64,000 bases of DNA from Desulfobulbus rhabdoformis (lineage in GTDB: Bacteria; Desulfobacterota; Desulfobulbia; Desulfobulbales; Desulfobulbaceae): positions 48,038 through 112,037 of the forward strand of contig NZ_JAFFQA010000014.1 of assembly GCF_016919065.1 (NCBI RefSeq). Reading direction: 5' to 3'. Position 1 is the stretch's first letter. Each line of letters opens with the position of its first letter. Position numbers and translations under genes: made by a program. The notes under the pieces are model-generated. The model saw nothing but the letters and a program-made list of their open reading frames with translations, was not told where the DNA came from and did not search any database. Below are positions 7,709 through 15,291 of this stretch, one piece after another.

Positions 7709-9091
7709 ATGGCACCAGAAGCAAAAGGAGTAAACAGACCGTATGTAGAAAGCAATTTGTCCGATGTCTTTACAGCAGCTGATTTGTCCAACAAGGCCTG
7801 GGTCCGTGAGGATACGGCGATCCTGGTATTCCACGGGGTCGGTAACCAGAATCCTCTCGAGACCTTGGACACTTTTGCCCGTGGACTTTTGAAAGCCTTT
7901 GGCAAGTATGGCGGCCATGATCAGGAGTCCTTGACTCTCAGTCATCACCTTGCCAAAAAATCGACCGACAGCAACTCTGTCTGGTTTGACAACTTTATCC
8001 GGATCACCTGCAACTCAACCAAGACTCACCTGGATATTTACGAGTACTATTGGGCCAATTACGCCCAAGACCGGGTAAGCATAACCGACATGCAGGACTG
8101 GGTTGAGTCGGTTGCCAAAGGGGCCAGTGATTTCTATGAGCAAAAGAATTTTATTGAGCGCCATGGAGATCAGAGCTTTTTTACCAAGAATGGCCAATTT
8201 CAAAAGAACCGTTATAAATGGACGTTGAAAATCGCATTAATCGCCATTCCCCTCCTCACCAAAACAACGGAAGCTTGCCTCAATCTGCTGCGGAGAATCC
8301 CTTTGATAGGCCCATTCGCCTATTCCGGTTACCAGAGACTACAAAAAACATTTTTCAGTCTGCTGACGAATATTGCCGGAGATGTCGTCGCCTATAATGT
8401 TACCGACGTCAAAAAAGAGCTCTATCAGGTGCGCAGACGCATTCTGCTCGGGGCGGTCAAGGCGCTTAAATACTTGATTGAGCCCAGACTCGACTCCGTG
8501 ACTAACCAAAAAAAACTACCATACGGAAAGGTGGTTATCGCCGCCCACTCCCTTGGCAGTCAGGTCTCCTTCGATGCAATCAATAGACTGAGTCACCTCA
8601 TCGCTCATGGTGAAGTCGAAGGTGTAGACATTGACGGGCATCTCCAGTCATCCCAGGGCGATAAAATTCATATATCTGAACTACTGTCGGGTTATGCTAC
8701 CTTTGGCTGCCCCCTGGACAAGATCGCCTTTTTCTTCCGCGAAAGAACGCAAAAAAAGGCTTTTTTGAAGCGTCAGATGATTGAACATTTTCACTGTTTC
8801 AAAGAAAAAGACTGGCAAGCCACTTTAGGCCCGGCAGAATTCAAGCTTAACTCCACCCTGCCCCGATATTTCCAGGATATTTCCTGGCGGAATTACTACG
8901 ACACAAACGATGCTGTCAGTGGGCACCTAGATTACTATAACAATGTTGTGAACCTGAATTGTTGTTTCATTAAAAGGGATTGCAATGAAAGAAAAAGATT
9001 TTTATCGAACCTCTATCCCTTTACCCATAGTCGCTATTGGGACCACCCGGAGCTGTTTGGAGATATTATTGCAAATCTCCTTCTCAAATAG
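7709..9091 (+). CDS. Alpha/beta hydrolase (lipase-like) with membrane-associated helices
   Basis: 460 residues starting at the ATG behind AAGGAGGAG; the longer frame from 7667 uses a GTG without a ribosome site. The N-terminal strand VFHGVGNQ looks like the oxyanion-hole region of alpha/beta hydrolases. AAHSLGSQ carries the nucleophile elbow (Ser281), a lipase-type GxSxG variant with Ala at the first position. Between them, about residues 170-215, lie hydrophobic helices (KIALIAIPLLTK, RRIPLIGPFAYSG) that could insert in a membrane. No signal peptide. It probably hydrolyses an ester or lipid; the substrate is unknown. It is likely co-transcribed with the upstream Tc-like gene and is followed by a strong hairpin at 9133. 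Confidence 0.75.
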   Translation: MAPEAKGVNRPYVESNLSDVFTAADLSNKAWVREDTAILVFHGVGNQNPLETLDTFARGLLKAFGKYGGHDQESLTLSHHLAKKSTDSNSVWFDNFIRITCNSTKTHLDIYEYYWANYAQDRVSITDMQDWVESVAKGASDFYEQKNFIERHGDQSFFTKNGQFQKNRYKWTLKIALIAIPLLTKTTEACLNLLRRIPLIGPFAYSGYQRLQKTFFSLLTNIAGDVVAYNVTDVKKELYQVRRRILLGAVKALKYLIEPRLDSVTNQKKLPYGKVVIAAHSLGSQVSFDAINRLSHLIAHGEVEGVDIDGHLQSSQGDKIHISELLSGYATFGCPLDKIAFFFRERTQKKAFLKRQMIEHFHCFKEKDWQATLGPAEFKLNSTLPRYFQDISWRNYYDTNDAVSGHLDYYNNVVNLNCCFIKRDCNERKRFLSNLYPFTHSRYWDHPELFGDIIANLLLK

Positions 9092-9132
9092 GGATACCCC
9101 CAAACAATGCACCGTATAAACCAGTGATCATT

Positions 9133-9163
9133 CTATTCACGGCGACTCCGTCGCCGTGAATAG
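9133..9163. terminator. Perfect 14-bp hairpin after the hydrolase gene
   Basis: CTATTCACGGCGAC and its exact complement are separated by TCC, 42 bases after the hydrolase stop. There is no T-tract on either side, so it could be a terminator-like barrier, an RNA-stabilising structure or a REP-type element. The symmetry is exact. Confidence 0.5.
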
Positions 9164-9515
9164 ATAATGCTGACTTTGTCTTCTCGATTATTAACATTTC
9201 CATTGAAGTGCAGAACCTCGGCGCATAGGGCGCGGCATAACGTTTCTGAGATCATTTGGACCCAGTTCAATGTTGACCAGCATCTCCACCTTTTCACCAT
9301 TAACCAAGCAACAGTTAATCGATTTTGCCCATTTCCTTCATTACATGAAGCATCTTCCTGGAATACTGCAAGAGTTTTCCGTTAATCATCCTCAAGTGCA
9401 GGTTGATGTATTCTGTGAAGATATCCCGCACGTTACAGGAAAGCTCAACGCTCTTTACACCACCTAAAAATTCCGGAGCTGGTCAACTCCGCGATTAGCC
9501 AACTCGGAGGTATCA
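9164..9515. other. Intergenic stretch with a weak 65-codon frame
   Basis: About 350 bases before the oxidoreductase gene. A plus-strand frame at 9270-9467 encodes 65 residues with a plausible composition (KQQLIDFAHFLHYMKHLPG, QVDVFCEDIPHVTGKLN). It has no ribosome site and no family match, so it may be a gene remnant. Nothing else is seen. Confidence 0.3.
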
Positions 9516-10484
9516 ATGAAGGCAATAGTTTTTGATCATCCTGGAGAACCAGAGAACGTTTTGGTATTCCGAAACATATCACCTCCCACTCCAACCGCAG
9601 AGCAAGTACTCATTAGGGTATCTGCCAGACCAATTCAACCAGCTGACTTTCTCTTTATTCAGGGGCGTTACAGAATACAGCCGGAGTTTCCACAGGCTGC
9701 GGGGCTTGAGGGAGTTGGTACGATCATTTCCTGCGGGGCAGGGGTTTCATCATTGGAGGTAGGTGATCGGGTTGCTTTCCGCAGCAAAGGTACTTGGGCA
9801 GAATGTGCGATTGCTCCAACTTCCAGAGTTTATCCGGTTCCTCCGGAAATACCTGATAGCGTTGCTTGTCAATTTTCTCTAAACCCGCTTACAGCCTGGG
9901 GTTTGTTGGACGAATGTAATCTGAAAGTTTCTTCTCGTATTCTCGCTACTGCGGGACGCTCAGTTGTTGCACGTCTTTTAGCTCATCTTGCAAAGCAAAG
10001 AGGTTTGACGCCCACCTTGCTCGTCCGCGATAAAGGTCGCTATTCAGCGCTCAATGAGAGCTATCAAGTTATTGCTAATGGGGCTAACGTAGCCCAAACA
10101 CTGGAAAAGGTCGTTAACCACCACGGGGAATTCCATGCTGCTCTAGACCCGGTTGGCGGTAGCGATATCGTGGCTTTGATAAATGCCTTGGCGCCTAAAT
10201 CTCGTCTGATTTCCTACGGCATACTCGACGATACAGACATTACGCTTAAAGCTTCCCAGATTCTATTCAGAAGTGTGACGTGGCAAGGCTTTGGAATTGA
10301 TGGATGGCTTGATAGCCTTTCGAAAGAAAAATTATCCATAGCGCAAGAGCAGCTCTGGAATTTACTTTCAGCTTCTCCAGAACTGTTGCCCGTCGCTGAT
10401 TCTTTCGGCTTAAATGATATACAGCAAGCTATTGTCTCTGCTAAAAAACCTGCACAATCAGGGAAGGCTCTTTTTGTTGACTAA
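9516..10484 (+). CDS. MDR-family NADPH oxidoreductase (quinone/enoyl reductase-like)
   Basis: 322-residue medium-chain dehydrogenase/reductase without the structural zinc loop. The N terminus MKAIVFDHPGEPENVL, the GroES-like stretch GLEGVGTIISCGAGVSSLEV-GDRV and the linker SLNPLTAWGLL are typical of quinone oxidoreductase and trans-2-enoyl-CoA reductase (MECR/ETR) members. The nucleotide-binding loop region reads ATAGRSVVARLLAHLAKQRG, with the glycine pattern weaker than usual (AGRSVV instead of AGxGGVG), so cofactor binding may be altered. The start is supported by GGAGG at 9506. It is soluble and presumably reduces an enoyl or quinone-like substrate with NADPH; the substrate cannot be told. 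It lies between the hydrolase and the DUF4157 gene. Confidence 0.85.
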   Translation: MKAIVFDHPGEPENVLVFRNISPPTPTAEQVLIRVSARPIQPADFLFIQGRYRIQPEFPQAAGLEGVGTIISCGAGVSSLEVGDRVAFRSKGTWAECAIAPTSRVYPVPPEIPDSVACQFSLNPLTAWGLLDECNLKVSSRILATAGRSVVARLLAHLAKQRGLTPTLLVRDKGRYSALNESYQVIANGANVAQTLEKVVNHHGEFHAALDPVGGSDIVALINALAPKSRLISYGILDDTDITLKASQILFRSVTWQGFGIDGWLDSLSKEKLSIAQEQLWNLLSASPELLPVADSFGLNDIQQAIVSAKKPAQSGKALFVD

Positions 10485-10513
10485 CACGGCGTTATTAAGC
10501 GAGGAGATTGACC

Positions 10514-12148
10514 ATGAAGACTTTCCTACAAAAACCGAAAGCTGCTCAGCAGACTAATTCTCTCAAATCTGCGCCACCTGTCCGGACACACTTCGGGCAT
10601 AACCATGCAGTGAATTCTATCCTCCATCTCCAGCGCACGATCGGAAATCAAGCTGTACAGCTGCTGTTGCAAAGACACGCTGATGAACGCAACACTGTAC
10701 TGACCGGTACAAAATCAATTGGTATTGGACACGTTTTTAGTCGGATGCCCGTTTCAGCAGGACAGATACACCCGAAATTGGCCATCAACACCCCTGGGGA
10801 CGAATACGAACAAGAAGCAGATCGTGTCGCTGATCAGGTGATAAGAATGTCCAAACCTGAGTTCCAGTGCGTTTCCGCGCCATCAGAGGTCAGTCGCAAG
10901 TATGCATCATGCGAAGAAGAGGAAAAAAAGGAGCTGCAAACGAAAAGGTTGTGTGGCGGAGGCTCGGCCTTGGGTGAGGCACCACCTATCGTCTATGAAG
11001 CCCTGCGGAAGCCCGGTCGGCCGCTGGATTCCAGTACTCGTACGTTTATGGAGCAACGATTCGGCCATGATTTCAGCAAAGTACAGATCCATGATGATTT
11101 CGATGCTGGTCAGGCCAGCCTATCGGTACGAGCGCGCGCCTTTACGGTCGGACCGCACGTCATGTTTGCCCCCGGAGAATATCGTCCGCAAACAGAGACT
11201 ACGCGTCGGTTAATTGCCCATGAGCTGACGCACGTGGTGCAGCAGGCGAATACTCAACGGGCCATTGTGCAGAGACAACCACTGGACTGCGATCCTATCA
11301 AGAGACAAGGGTACCCACTTATCTACGACAGTTGGGGCGCTCCTCCTCGACCATCGATTGCAGACGTTGGTGATGCGCAGATCAAACTCAATCGCTTCCT
11401 TCGAGGATTCGCTGCGGAGCGAGCGAGCGCTCCTACGACTCGAGCGCAGCAAAAAATGGATTCAAACTACGCACTACTGAAGGCCAATCCGCCAAAAAAT
11501 CCGAAGGAAGTGGGAGACATGCTGGACGTAGACTGCAAGTTTGGTCGAAGCACGACATATGCCACTCTCATCTTTCAGGCTGCGAGATTTCCCTATTCCA
11601 CCGAGACAACGACTGCCACGCCATCTGACAGCAAGTGGGATGGAAAGATTGGAGAACGCACGTGGATTCGACTGGATGCAGAAGACGGTGGAAGTGTTGT
11701 TCCGCCAATAACAATACCACCGTTCTCCCGGCCATGCTACAGCGTGATGGGAGCAAGGGAGGTGGGGTACTGGCTGAATTACCCTTTTGGGAAAATGCAC
11801 ACATATATTAACTTCTACAACGGTACAGCAGCCGAGAGATGGCTCGTGGAAGCGGGGCCGGATAAGACGAACACGGTTACAGCCGCAGGAATCGAAAAAA
11901 ATGCTTGGGAGACGCGCGGTCATGTAAGAGCTAGGATGGAATACTCTCAGCCGTCCTGTGCAGCACTTCCAGCCTGCATCGAATCCGTTGTCCGCAGTTA
12001 TGATCGCAAGGTCCCCTACCGATGGGACGGACCAAACAGCAATTCATTCATTGAGCAGCTCACTTATAAATGCGGACTGGCGCATGCTTTCATGCCATTT
12101 TTCGACGAAGCATGGGACTACTGGCGTAAGCATGCCCGGCCATTTTAG
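10514..12148 (+). CDS. DUF4157 (eCIS core domain) metalloprotease-like protein
   Basis: 544 residues; the ATG at 10514 follows GAGGAG. Residues about 85-120 carry the eCIS-core entry motif NTPGDEYEQEADRVADQV. Residues about 160-245 form the DUF4157 domain: LDSSTRTFMEQRFGHDFSKV, then VRARAFTVG, ending RRLIAHELTHVVQQ with the zinc-protease motif HELTH (236-240). A peptidoglycan-binding-like repeat follows (VGDAQIKLNRFL, VDCKFGRST, WDGKIGERTWIRLD). The C terminus (about 400-544) contains HTYINFYNG and WDGPNSNSFIEQL, the pattern of papain-like/NlpC-like hydrolases, which may be the effector part. DUF4157 proteins are common cargo or accessory proteins of extracellular contractile injection systems and related exoprotein loci. 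No signal peptide, which fits a loaded cargo. The effector role is inference. Confidence 0.8.
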   Translation: MKTFLQKPKAAQQTNSLKSAPPVRTHFGHNHAVNSILHLQRTIGNQAVQLLLQRHADERNTVLTGTKSIGIGHVFSRMPVSAGQIHPKLAINTPGDEYEQEADRVADQVIRMSKPEFQCVSAPSEVSRKYASCEEEEKKELQTKRLCGGGSALGEAPPIVYEALRKPGRPLDSSTRTFMEQRFGHDFSKVQIHDDFDAGQASLSVRARAFTVGPHVMFAPGEYRPQTETTRRLIAHELTHVVQQANTQRAIVQRQPLDCDPIKRQGYPLIYDSWGAPPRPSIADVGDAQIKLNRFLRGFAAERASAPTTRAQQKMDSNYALLKANPPKNPKEVGDMLDVDCKFGRSTTYATLIFQAARFPYSTETTTATPSDSKWDGKIGERTWIRLDAEDGGSVVPPITIPPFSRPCYSVMGAREVGYWLNYPFGKMHTYINFYNGTAAERWLVEAGPDKTNTVTAAGIEKNAWETRGHVRARMEYSQPSCAALPACIESVVRSYDRKVPYRWDGPNSNSFIEQLTYKCGLAHAFMPFFDEAWDYWRKHARPF

Positions 12149-12266
12149 CTGAGTTTCTGAGAAAGGGGACTTGGATCAAAATTTGGTGGCAAACAGAGCC
12201 GCAGGATGTGTATTGATAGAAAACAGCAAGATCAGATATGGAATGTTTATTTCTATGAGATCTAAG

Positions 12267-12962
12267 ATGCGAGCACATTACTTACAGCATGTACTATTTG
12301 AAGGTTTAGGCAGCATAGAGGCCTGGCTCCAAAATTCTGGGTATGAAATATCATGCACCCAATTCTTCAATTCCGGAGTTCTCCCAGAAATCGAGGATAT
12401 TGATTTACTTATTGTCATGGGTGGGCCGATGAGCGTCAATGACGAGCAGGGACACCCTTGGTTAGTAGAAGAAAAGGAATACATAAAAACTGCTATCAAT
12501 GCGGGAAAGCCAGTTCTTGGTATTTGTTTGGGAGCCCAACTCATTTCTAACGCTTTGGGCGGTAGAGTCTTTCCGAATTCAGTGAAAGAAATTGGCTGGT
12601 TCCCAGTTGAAGCAGTTGAATCCGATAGCTCTTTCATTTTTCACTTCCCCCAAAAGGCAGAAGTGTTTCACTGGCATGGTGAAACCTTCAGCCTGCCCAA
12701 AGATGCTGTTCAAATAGCAAAAAGTAAGGGGTGCGATAATCAAGCCTTTCAAATTGGCCGAAATGTCATCGGATTGCAATTCCACCTGGAAACTACGCCG
12801 GTAACTGCGGCAGCAATTGTCGAGAATTGCAGAGATGAACTTATTTGGGGGGAATATATCCAGTCAAAAGAAGAGATTTTGTCCGCTCCCCAAGATCGCT
12901 ATTCAACAATAAACGGTTTGATGGGCGAAGTTCTTGAATATTTACAATTAAATAAAGGCTAA
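12267..12962 (+). CDS. Class I glutamine amidotransferase-like protein
   Basis: 231 residues of the GMP-synthase-like GATase 1 fold. The triad is visible: Cys87 in GICLGAQ, and His plus Glu in LQFHLET near residues 171-173. MGGPMSV is the oxyanion region. Family members start at MRAHYLQHV-like sequence, which supports the ATG at 12267. ATGs at 12243 and 12255 and a TTG at 12171 are in-frame alternatives, and none has a strong ribosome site. The enzyme would release ammonia from glutamine or hydrolyse a gamma-glutamyl bond; no synthetase partner is adjacent. It follows the DUF4157 gene by about 120 bases in the same direction, but a functional link is not evident. Confidence 0.8.
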   Translation: MRAHYLQHVLFEGLGSIEAWLQNSGYEISCTQFFNSGVLPEIEDIDLLIVMGGPMSVNDEQGHPWLVEEKEYIKTAINAGKPVLGICLGAQLISNALGGRVFPNSVKEIGWFPVEAVESDSSFIFHFPQKAEVFHWHGETFSLPKDAVQIAKSKGCDNQAFQIGRNVIGLQFHLETTPVTAAAIVENCRDELIWGEYIQSKEEILSAPQDRYSTINGLMGEVLEYLQLNKG

Positions 12963-13032
12963 CGAGTAAGTACGCAATAAAACGTTCCCAAGAAGGAGCG
13001 ACTCTTACTATCTCAAAAATTGAGATTGTCCT

Positions 13033-13515
13033 TTAGGTCAATCCCTGCATGGTAGCAAGGATGTCTTTCCAGCTCTCGTATCCAAATTGAGGATCCGTTG
13101 TCTGGCCTGTTGATTCAAGATACCTGATTCGATCTTTGCTATATTGGATATAATCCATCGGCGTATTGTTGTGGCGGGCAATTTCAGCATCCGAGGGTGA
13201 GATGTACTGGCCATTTTTTCCAGTGTGACCAAGCGTCAGGCCGGTACTTATTAACATAAGGTGCTGCTTGCTATTTATCTTACCAGAATCATAGAGTTCC
13301 TGAGAAACTTTCATCATCTGTTTTGGTGTCATGTTGGTGAAATTGTAGTCGGCGCCGCCTTTGGCTTGGTCGTACGCAGCCTGCGAGCTCGTAACCATGT
13401 CGGCAAAACTTTTTGATGAAGTGGAGTCTGACGATCCGGCAGGGAGGTGCTGCTGGCGGGGTGAATTCAAATAAAATGAAGCGGCAGTAGATGCCCAGGC
13501 GGGCTGAATTCCCAT
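13033..13515 (-). CDS. Unknown 160-residue protein
   Basis: Not recognised. The start at 13515 is chosen because GAGGAGG lies six bases upstream; the ATG at 13521 is too close to it. The N terminus is Ser/Gln-rich and low complexity (AASFYLNSPRQQHLPAGSSD), followed by a helical stretch with SFADMVTSSQAAYDQAKGG and TPKQMMKVSQELYDSGKIN. The C terminus contains YISPSDAEIARHNNTPMDYI. No signal peptide or membrane segment. The layout, a flexible Ser-rich N terminus with SFADMV then helices, resembles small secreted or flagellum-associated proteins, but this is only an impression. It converges with the amidotransferase gene and borders the repeat nest. Confidence 0.6.
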   Translation of the reverse strand: MGIQPAWASTAASFYLNSPRQQHLPAGSSDSTSSKSFADMVTSSQAAYDQAKGGADYNFTNMTPKQMMKVSQELYDSGKINSKQHLMLISTGLTLGHTGKNGQYISPSDAEIARHNNTPMDYIQYSKDRIRYLESTGQTTDPQFGYESWKDILATMQGLT

Positions 13516-13633
13516 GCTCATCCTCCTCAGGGGGTGCAATTTATCATACTGGTGGAGCAAATATCCTGAAAACATCCGATTCTAAGCAGTTTAAGCTTAA
13601 GGGATCAATCGGCGTCTGCACAGACAATCTTAA

Positions 13634-13808
13634 GGGCATCTTGAATAATTGCTTTTTCTGCCAATCCCGGCGTCACGCTTAAAATTTTATCCTCGGAGGT
13701 AAGCGAAGACTCCGATATCACACATATGCCTGCGGTAAAATTTTGCGCAATCCTCGGAGTCTACGCTTACCTGGCCTTGATTGAAAAATCTAATTATTCA
13801 AGACACCC
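13634..13808 (-). mobile_element. MITE-like element, copy 1 (TSD TTAA)
   Basis: 175 bp. The ends are GGGCATCTTGAATAATT and, inverted, GGGTGTCTTGAATAATT. The direct repeat TTAA flanks both sides (13630-13633, 13809-13812). The interior is a nested palindrome with TAAAATTTTA blocks and arms related to GGTAAGCGAAGACTCCG. No coding capacity. It is inverted relative to copies 4 to 6. Confidence 0.85.
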
Positions 13809-14009
13809 TTAAGAGGAAAATCCATTATGATGCCGGGATGGACCACTTCAGAGCCTTCACCCCGGCCTATAAGGACAAGGGCACGTCTTTGCTTGCCCTT
13901 GCCGATGGAGATACGCCCATAGAATAATGGTGGAGTTGGAGATCAAACATGCCCACTAACATGAACAGAGAGACAACCACTTAACATTCCTTCTACTCTA
14001 TTGAAAACG

Positions 14010-14038
14010 TTGACATTGTCCCATAAGAGACGTACAGT
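14010..14038 (+). promoter_or_regulatory. Near-consensus sigma-70 promoter in the repeat nest
   Basis: TTGACA (14010-14015), 17 bases, TACAGT (14033-14038). Nothing recognisable starts directly downstream before MITE copy 2, so it may be a relic, an sRNA promoter or a chance match. Confidence 0.3.
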
Positions 14039-14129
14039 CAGACTTGTAATGCATTCACCAGCCAGGGCTTCTGATTTGAATCTGGCACCGCCTGAACTGG
14101 TGAGAAATCCGGGCTGCTCGATGCTTCCT

Positions 14130-14287
14130 GGGAAGCTTGAATAATTGCTTTTTCTGTCAATCTCTGCGTTATGTAAAAAATTTTATCCTCGGAGGTAAGC
14201 GAAGACTCCGATATCATGTATATGCCTGCGGTAAAATTTTTTACATGCCTTGACCTTGATTGAAAAATCTAAATATTCAAGCCCCCC
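14130..14287 (-). mobile_element. MITE-like element, copy 2
   Basis: 158 bp with the same ends and nested palindrome as copy 1; the termini have diverged (GGGAAGCTTGAATAATT, CAAGCCCCCC). The flanks are TCCT and TCCA, three of four bases matching, so the target duplication has partly decayed. Confidence 0.75.
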
Positions 14288-14366
14288 TCCACAATAAGAG
14301 CGCGCTCTGTACTCGTCTGTTTTACTCAGTAACCGCTCTTTTTTTCGATGCACGCTGTATTCTCGT

Positions 14367-14447
14367 GGGAATCTTGATTAATTGCTTTTTCTGCCAATCT
14401 CCCGGAGTCTGGCGCGTACCTGACCTTGATTGAAATATCTAATAACC
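14367..14447 (-). mobile_element. MITE-like element, copy 3, truncated
   Basis: The left end GGGAATCTTGATTAATTGC and inner TTTTTCTGCCAATC are present. The right end stops at AAATATCTAATAACC, next to the start of a second-family repeat at 14449. Only a short core remains. Confidence 0.65.
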
Positions 14448-14448
14448 T

Positions 14449-14665
14449 GGATCCGTGAGCATTCATTGGTGTGTCAGCTTCGCTGTTTGTGACATGTCGA
14501 TTAAAGTAAACTTTATCGGCTTGTTACGAACAGTGAAGGTGGCGTACTAATGGATGCCCCAAAGGGCGGCGGGTGAAACTGAATAGCAAATAAATTAGTT
14601 TGAAAAATTTTTGTATTATCAACTGAATATGCTATTCAGAGACCATCCGCCGTCACGGATTCAGG
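14449..14665. repeat. Second palindromic repeat family, copy A
   Basis: Begins GGATCCGTGAGCATTCAT and ends CCGCCGTCACGGATTCAGG, so the ends are inverted versions of each other. The inside carries GCTTCGCTGTTTGTG and GGGCGGCGGGTGAAACTGAATAGC, which also occur in copies B to D. It may place a promoter or a transcript structure ahead of the macro-domain gene. Confidence 0.6.
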
Positions 14666-14711
14666 TAATAATTCAAGACAACCCCATGTGACTTTAAGCA
14701 AGGAGAGAGCG

Positions 14712-15221
14712 ATGATCAAACTGGTTGAAACCGATATTACCACCTTAAACGTTGACGCCATTGTCAACGCGGCCAACGAGAGTTTACTTGGCGGCGGGGG
14801 CGTTGACGGTGCCATCCACCGTGCGGCTGGTCCTGAGCTTCTGGAAGAATGTCGAGGCATCGGTGGCTGCAAGACCGGTGACGCGGTTATCACCAAAGGC
14901 TACAATCTGCCAGCCAAACATGTCATTCATACAGTTGGCCCGATCTGGCGGGGCGGAAACAACAATGAGCCCGCGTATCTCGCCAGTTGCTATCGCAAAT
15001 CTCTGGAATTGGCGGTCGCCAACAACATTCATTCTATTGCCTTCCCTGCCATCAGCTGTGGCGCGTATGGCTTCCCCCTCGACGAGGCCGCCGATATCGC
15101 GGTCGATACCATTCATTCGTTCTTGCAAAGAAACGGTAAACCCGAAGAAGTCATCATTGTCTGCTTTCAGTCACAGGCCAAATTTGCCTTTGCTCAGGCC
15201 ATTCGCGGTCTGGAAGAATAA
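14712..15221 (+). CDS. ymdB: Macro-domain O-acetyl-ADP-ribose deacetylase
   Basis: 169 residues; the ATG at 14712 follows AAGGAGAGAG. It is a single macro domain of the YmdB/MacroD type: [20 protein letters not shown] (ADP-ribose binding and catalytic Asn and Asp), [28 protein letters not shown] and [20 protein letters not shown]. Such enzymes hydrolyse O-acetyl-ADP-ribose and can remove ADP-ribose from acidic side chains in the cytoplasm. All signature elements are present and the length is normal. It stands alone between repeat copy A and the TPR membrane gene, so the process it serves is not indicated by context. Confidence 0.92.
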   Translation: MIKLVETDITTLNVDAIVNAANESLLGGGGVDGAIHRAAGPELLEECRGIGGCKTGDAVITKGYNLPAKHVIHTVGPIWRGGNNNEPAYLASCYRKSLELAVANNIHSIAFPAISCGAYGFPLDEAADIAVDTIHSFLQRNGKPEEVIIVCFQSQAKFAFAQAIRGLEE

Positions 15222-15291
15222 TCCGTTGCCTGGCCCAAAACCGCTCTTCAATTCCAGCAATGACAGGTGCATTCATTGAAGGAGACAAACT

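Larger units (their letters stand above)
13516..14711. other. Repeat nest with gene remnants
   Basis: About 1.2 kb without an intact gene. It holds two full MITE-like copies, one truncated copy and one copy of the second repeat family. Between the repeats are fragments that look once coding: plus strand 13811-13927 (reading HYDAGMDHFRAFTPAYKDKG, ending DGDTPIE and a stop) and minus strand about 14105-13948 (reading GARFKSEALAGECITSLTV, then LLWDNVNVFNRVEG). Neither is recognised. A near-consensus promoter lies at 14010-14038. Confidence 0.55.

Noticed and set aside
14040..14115. A tRNA-like look (CTTGTAA and TTTGAATC) in the repeat nest.
   Set aside because: The arms do not pair. The minus strand instead reads as a decayed protein fragment.
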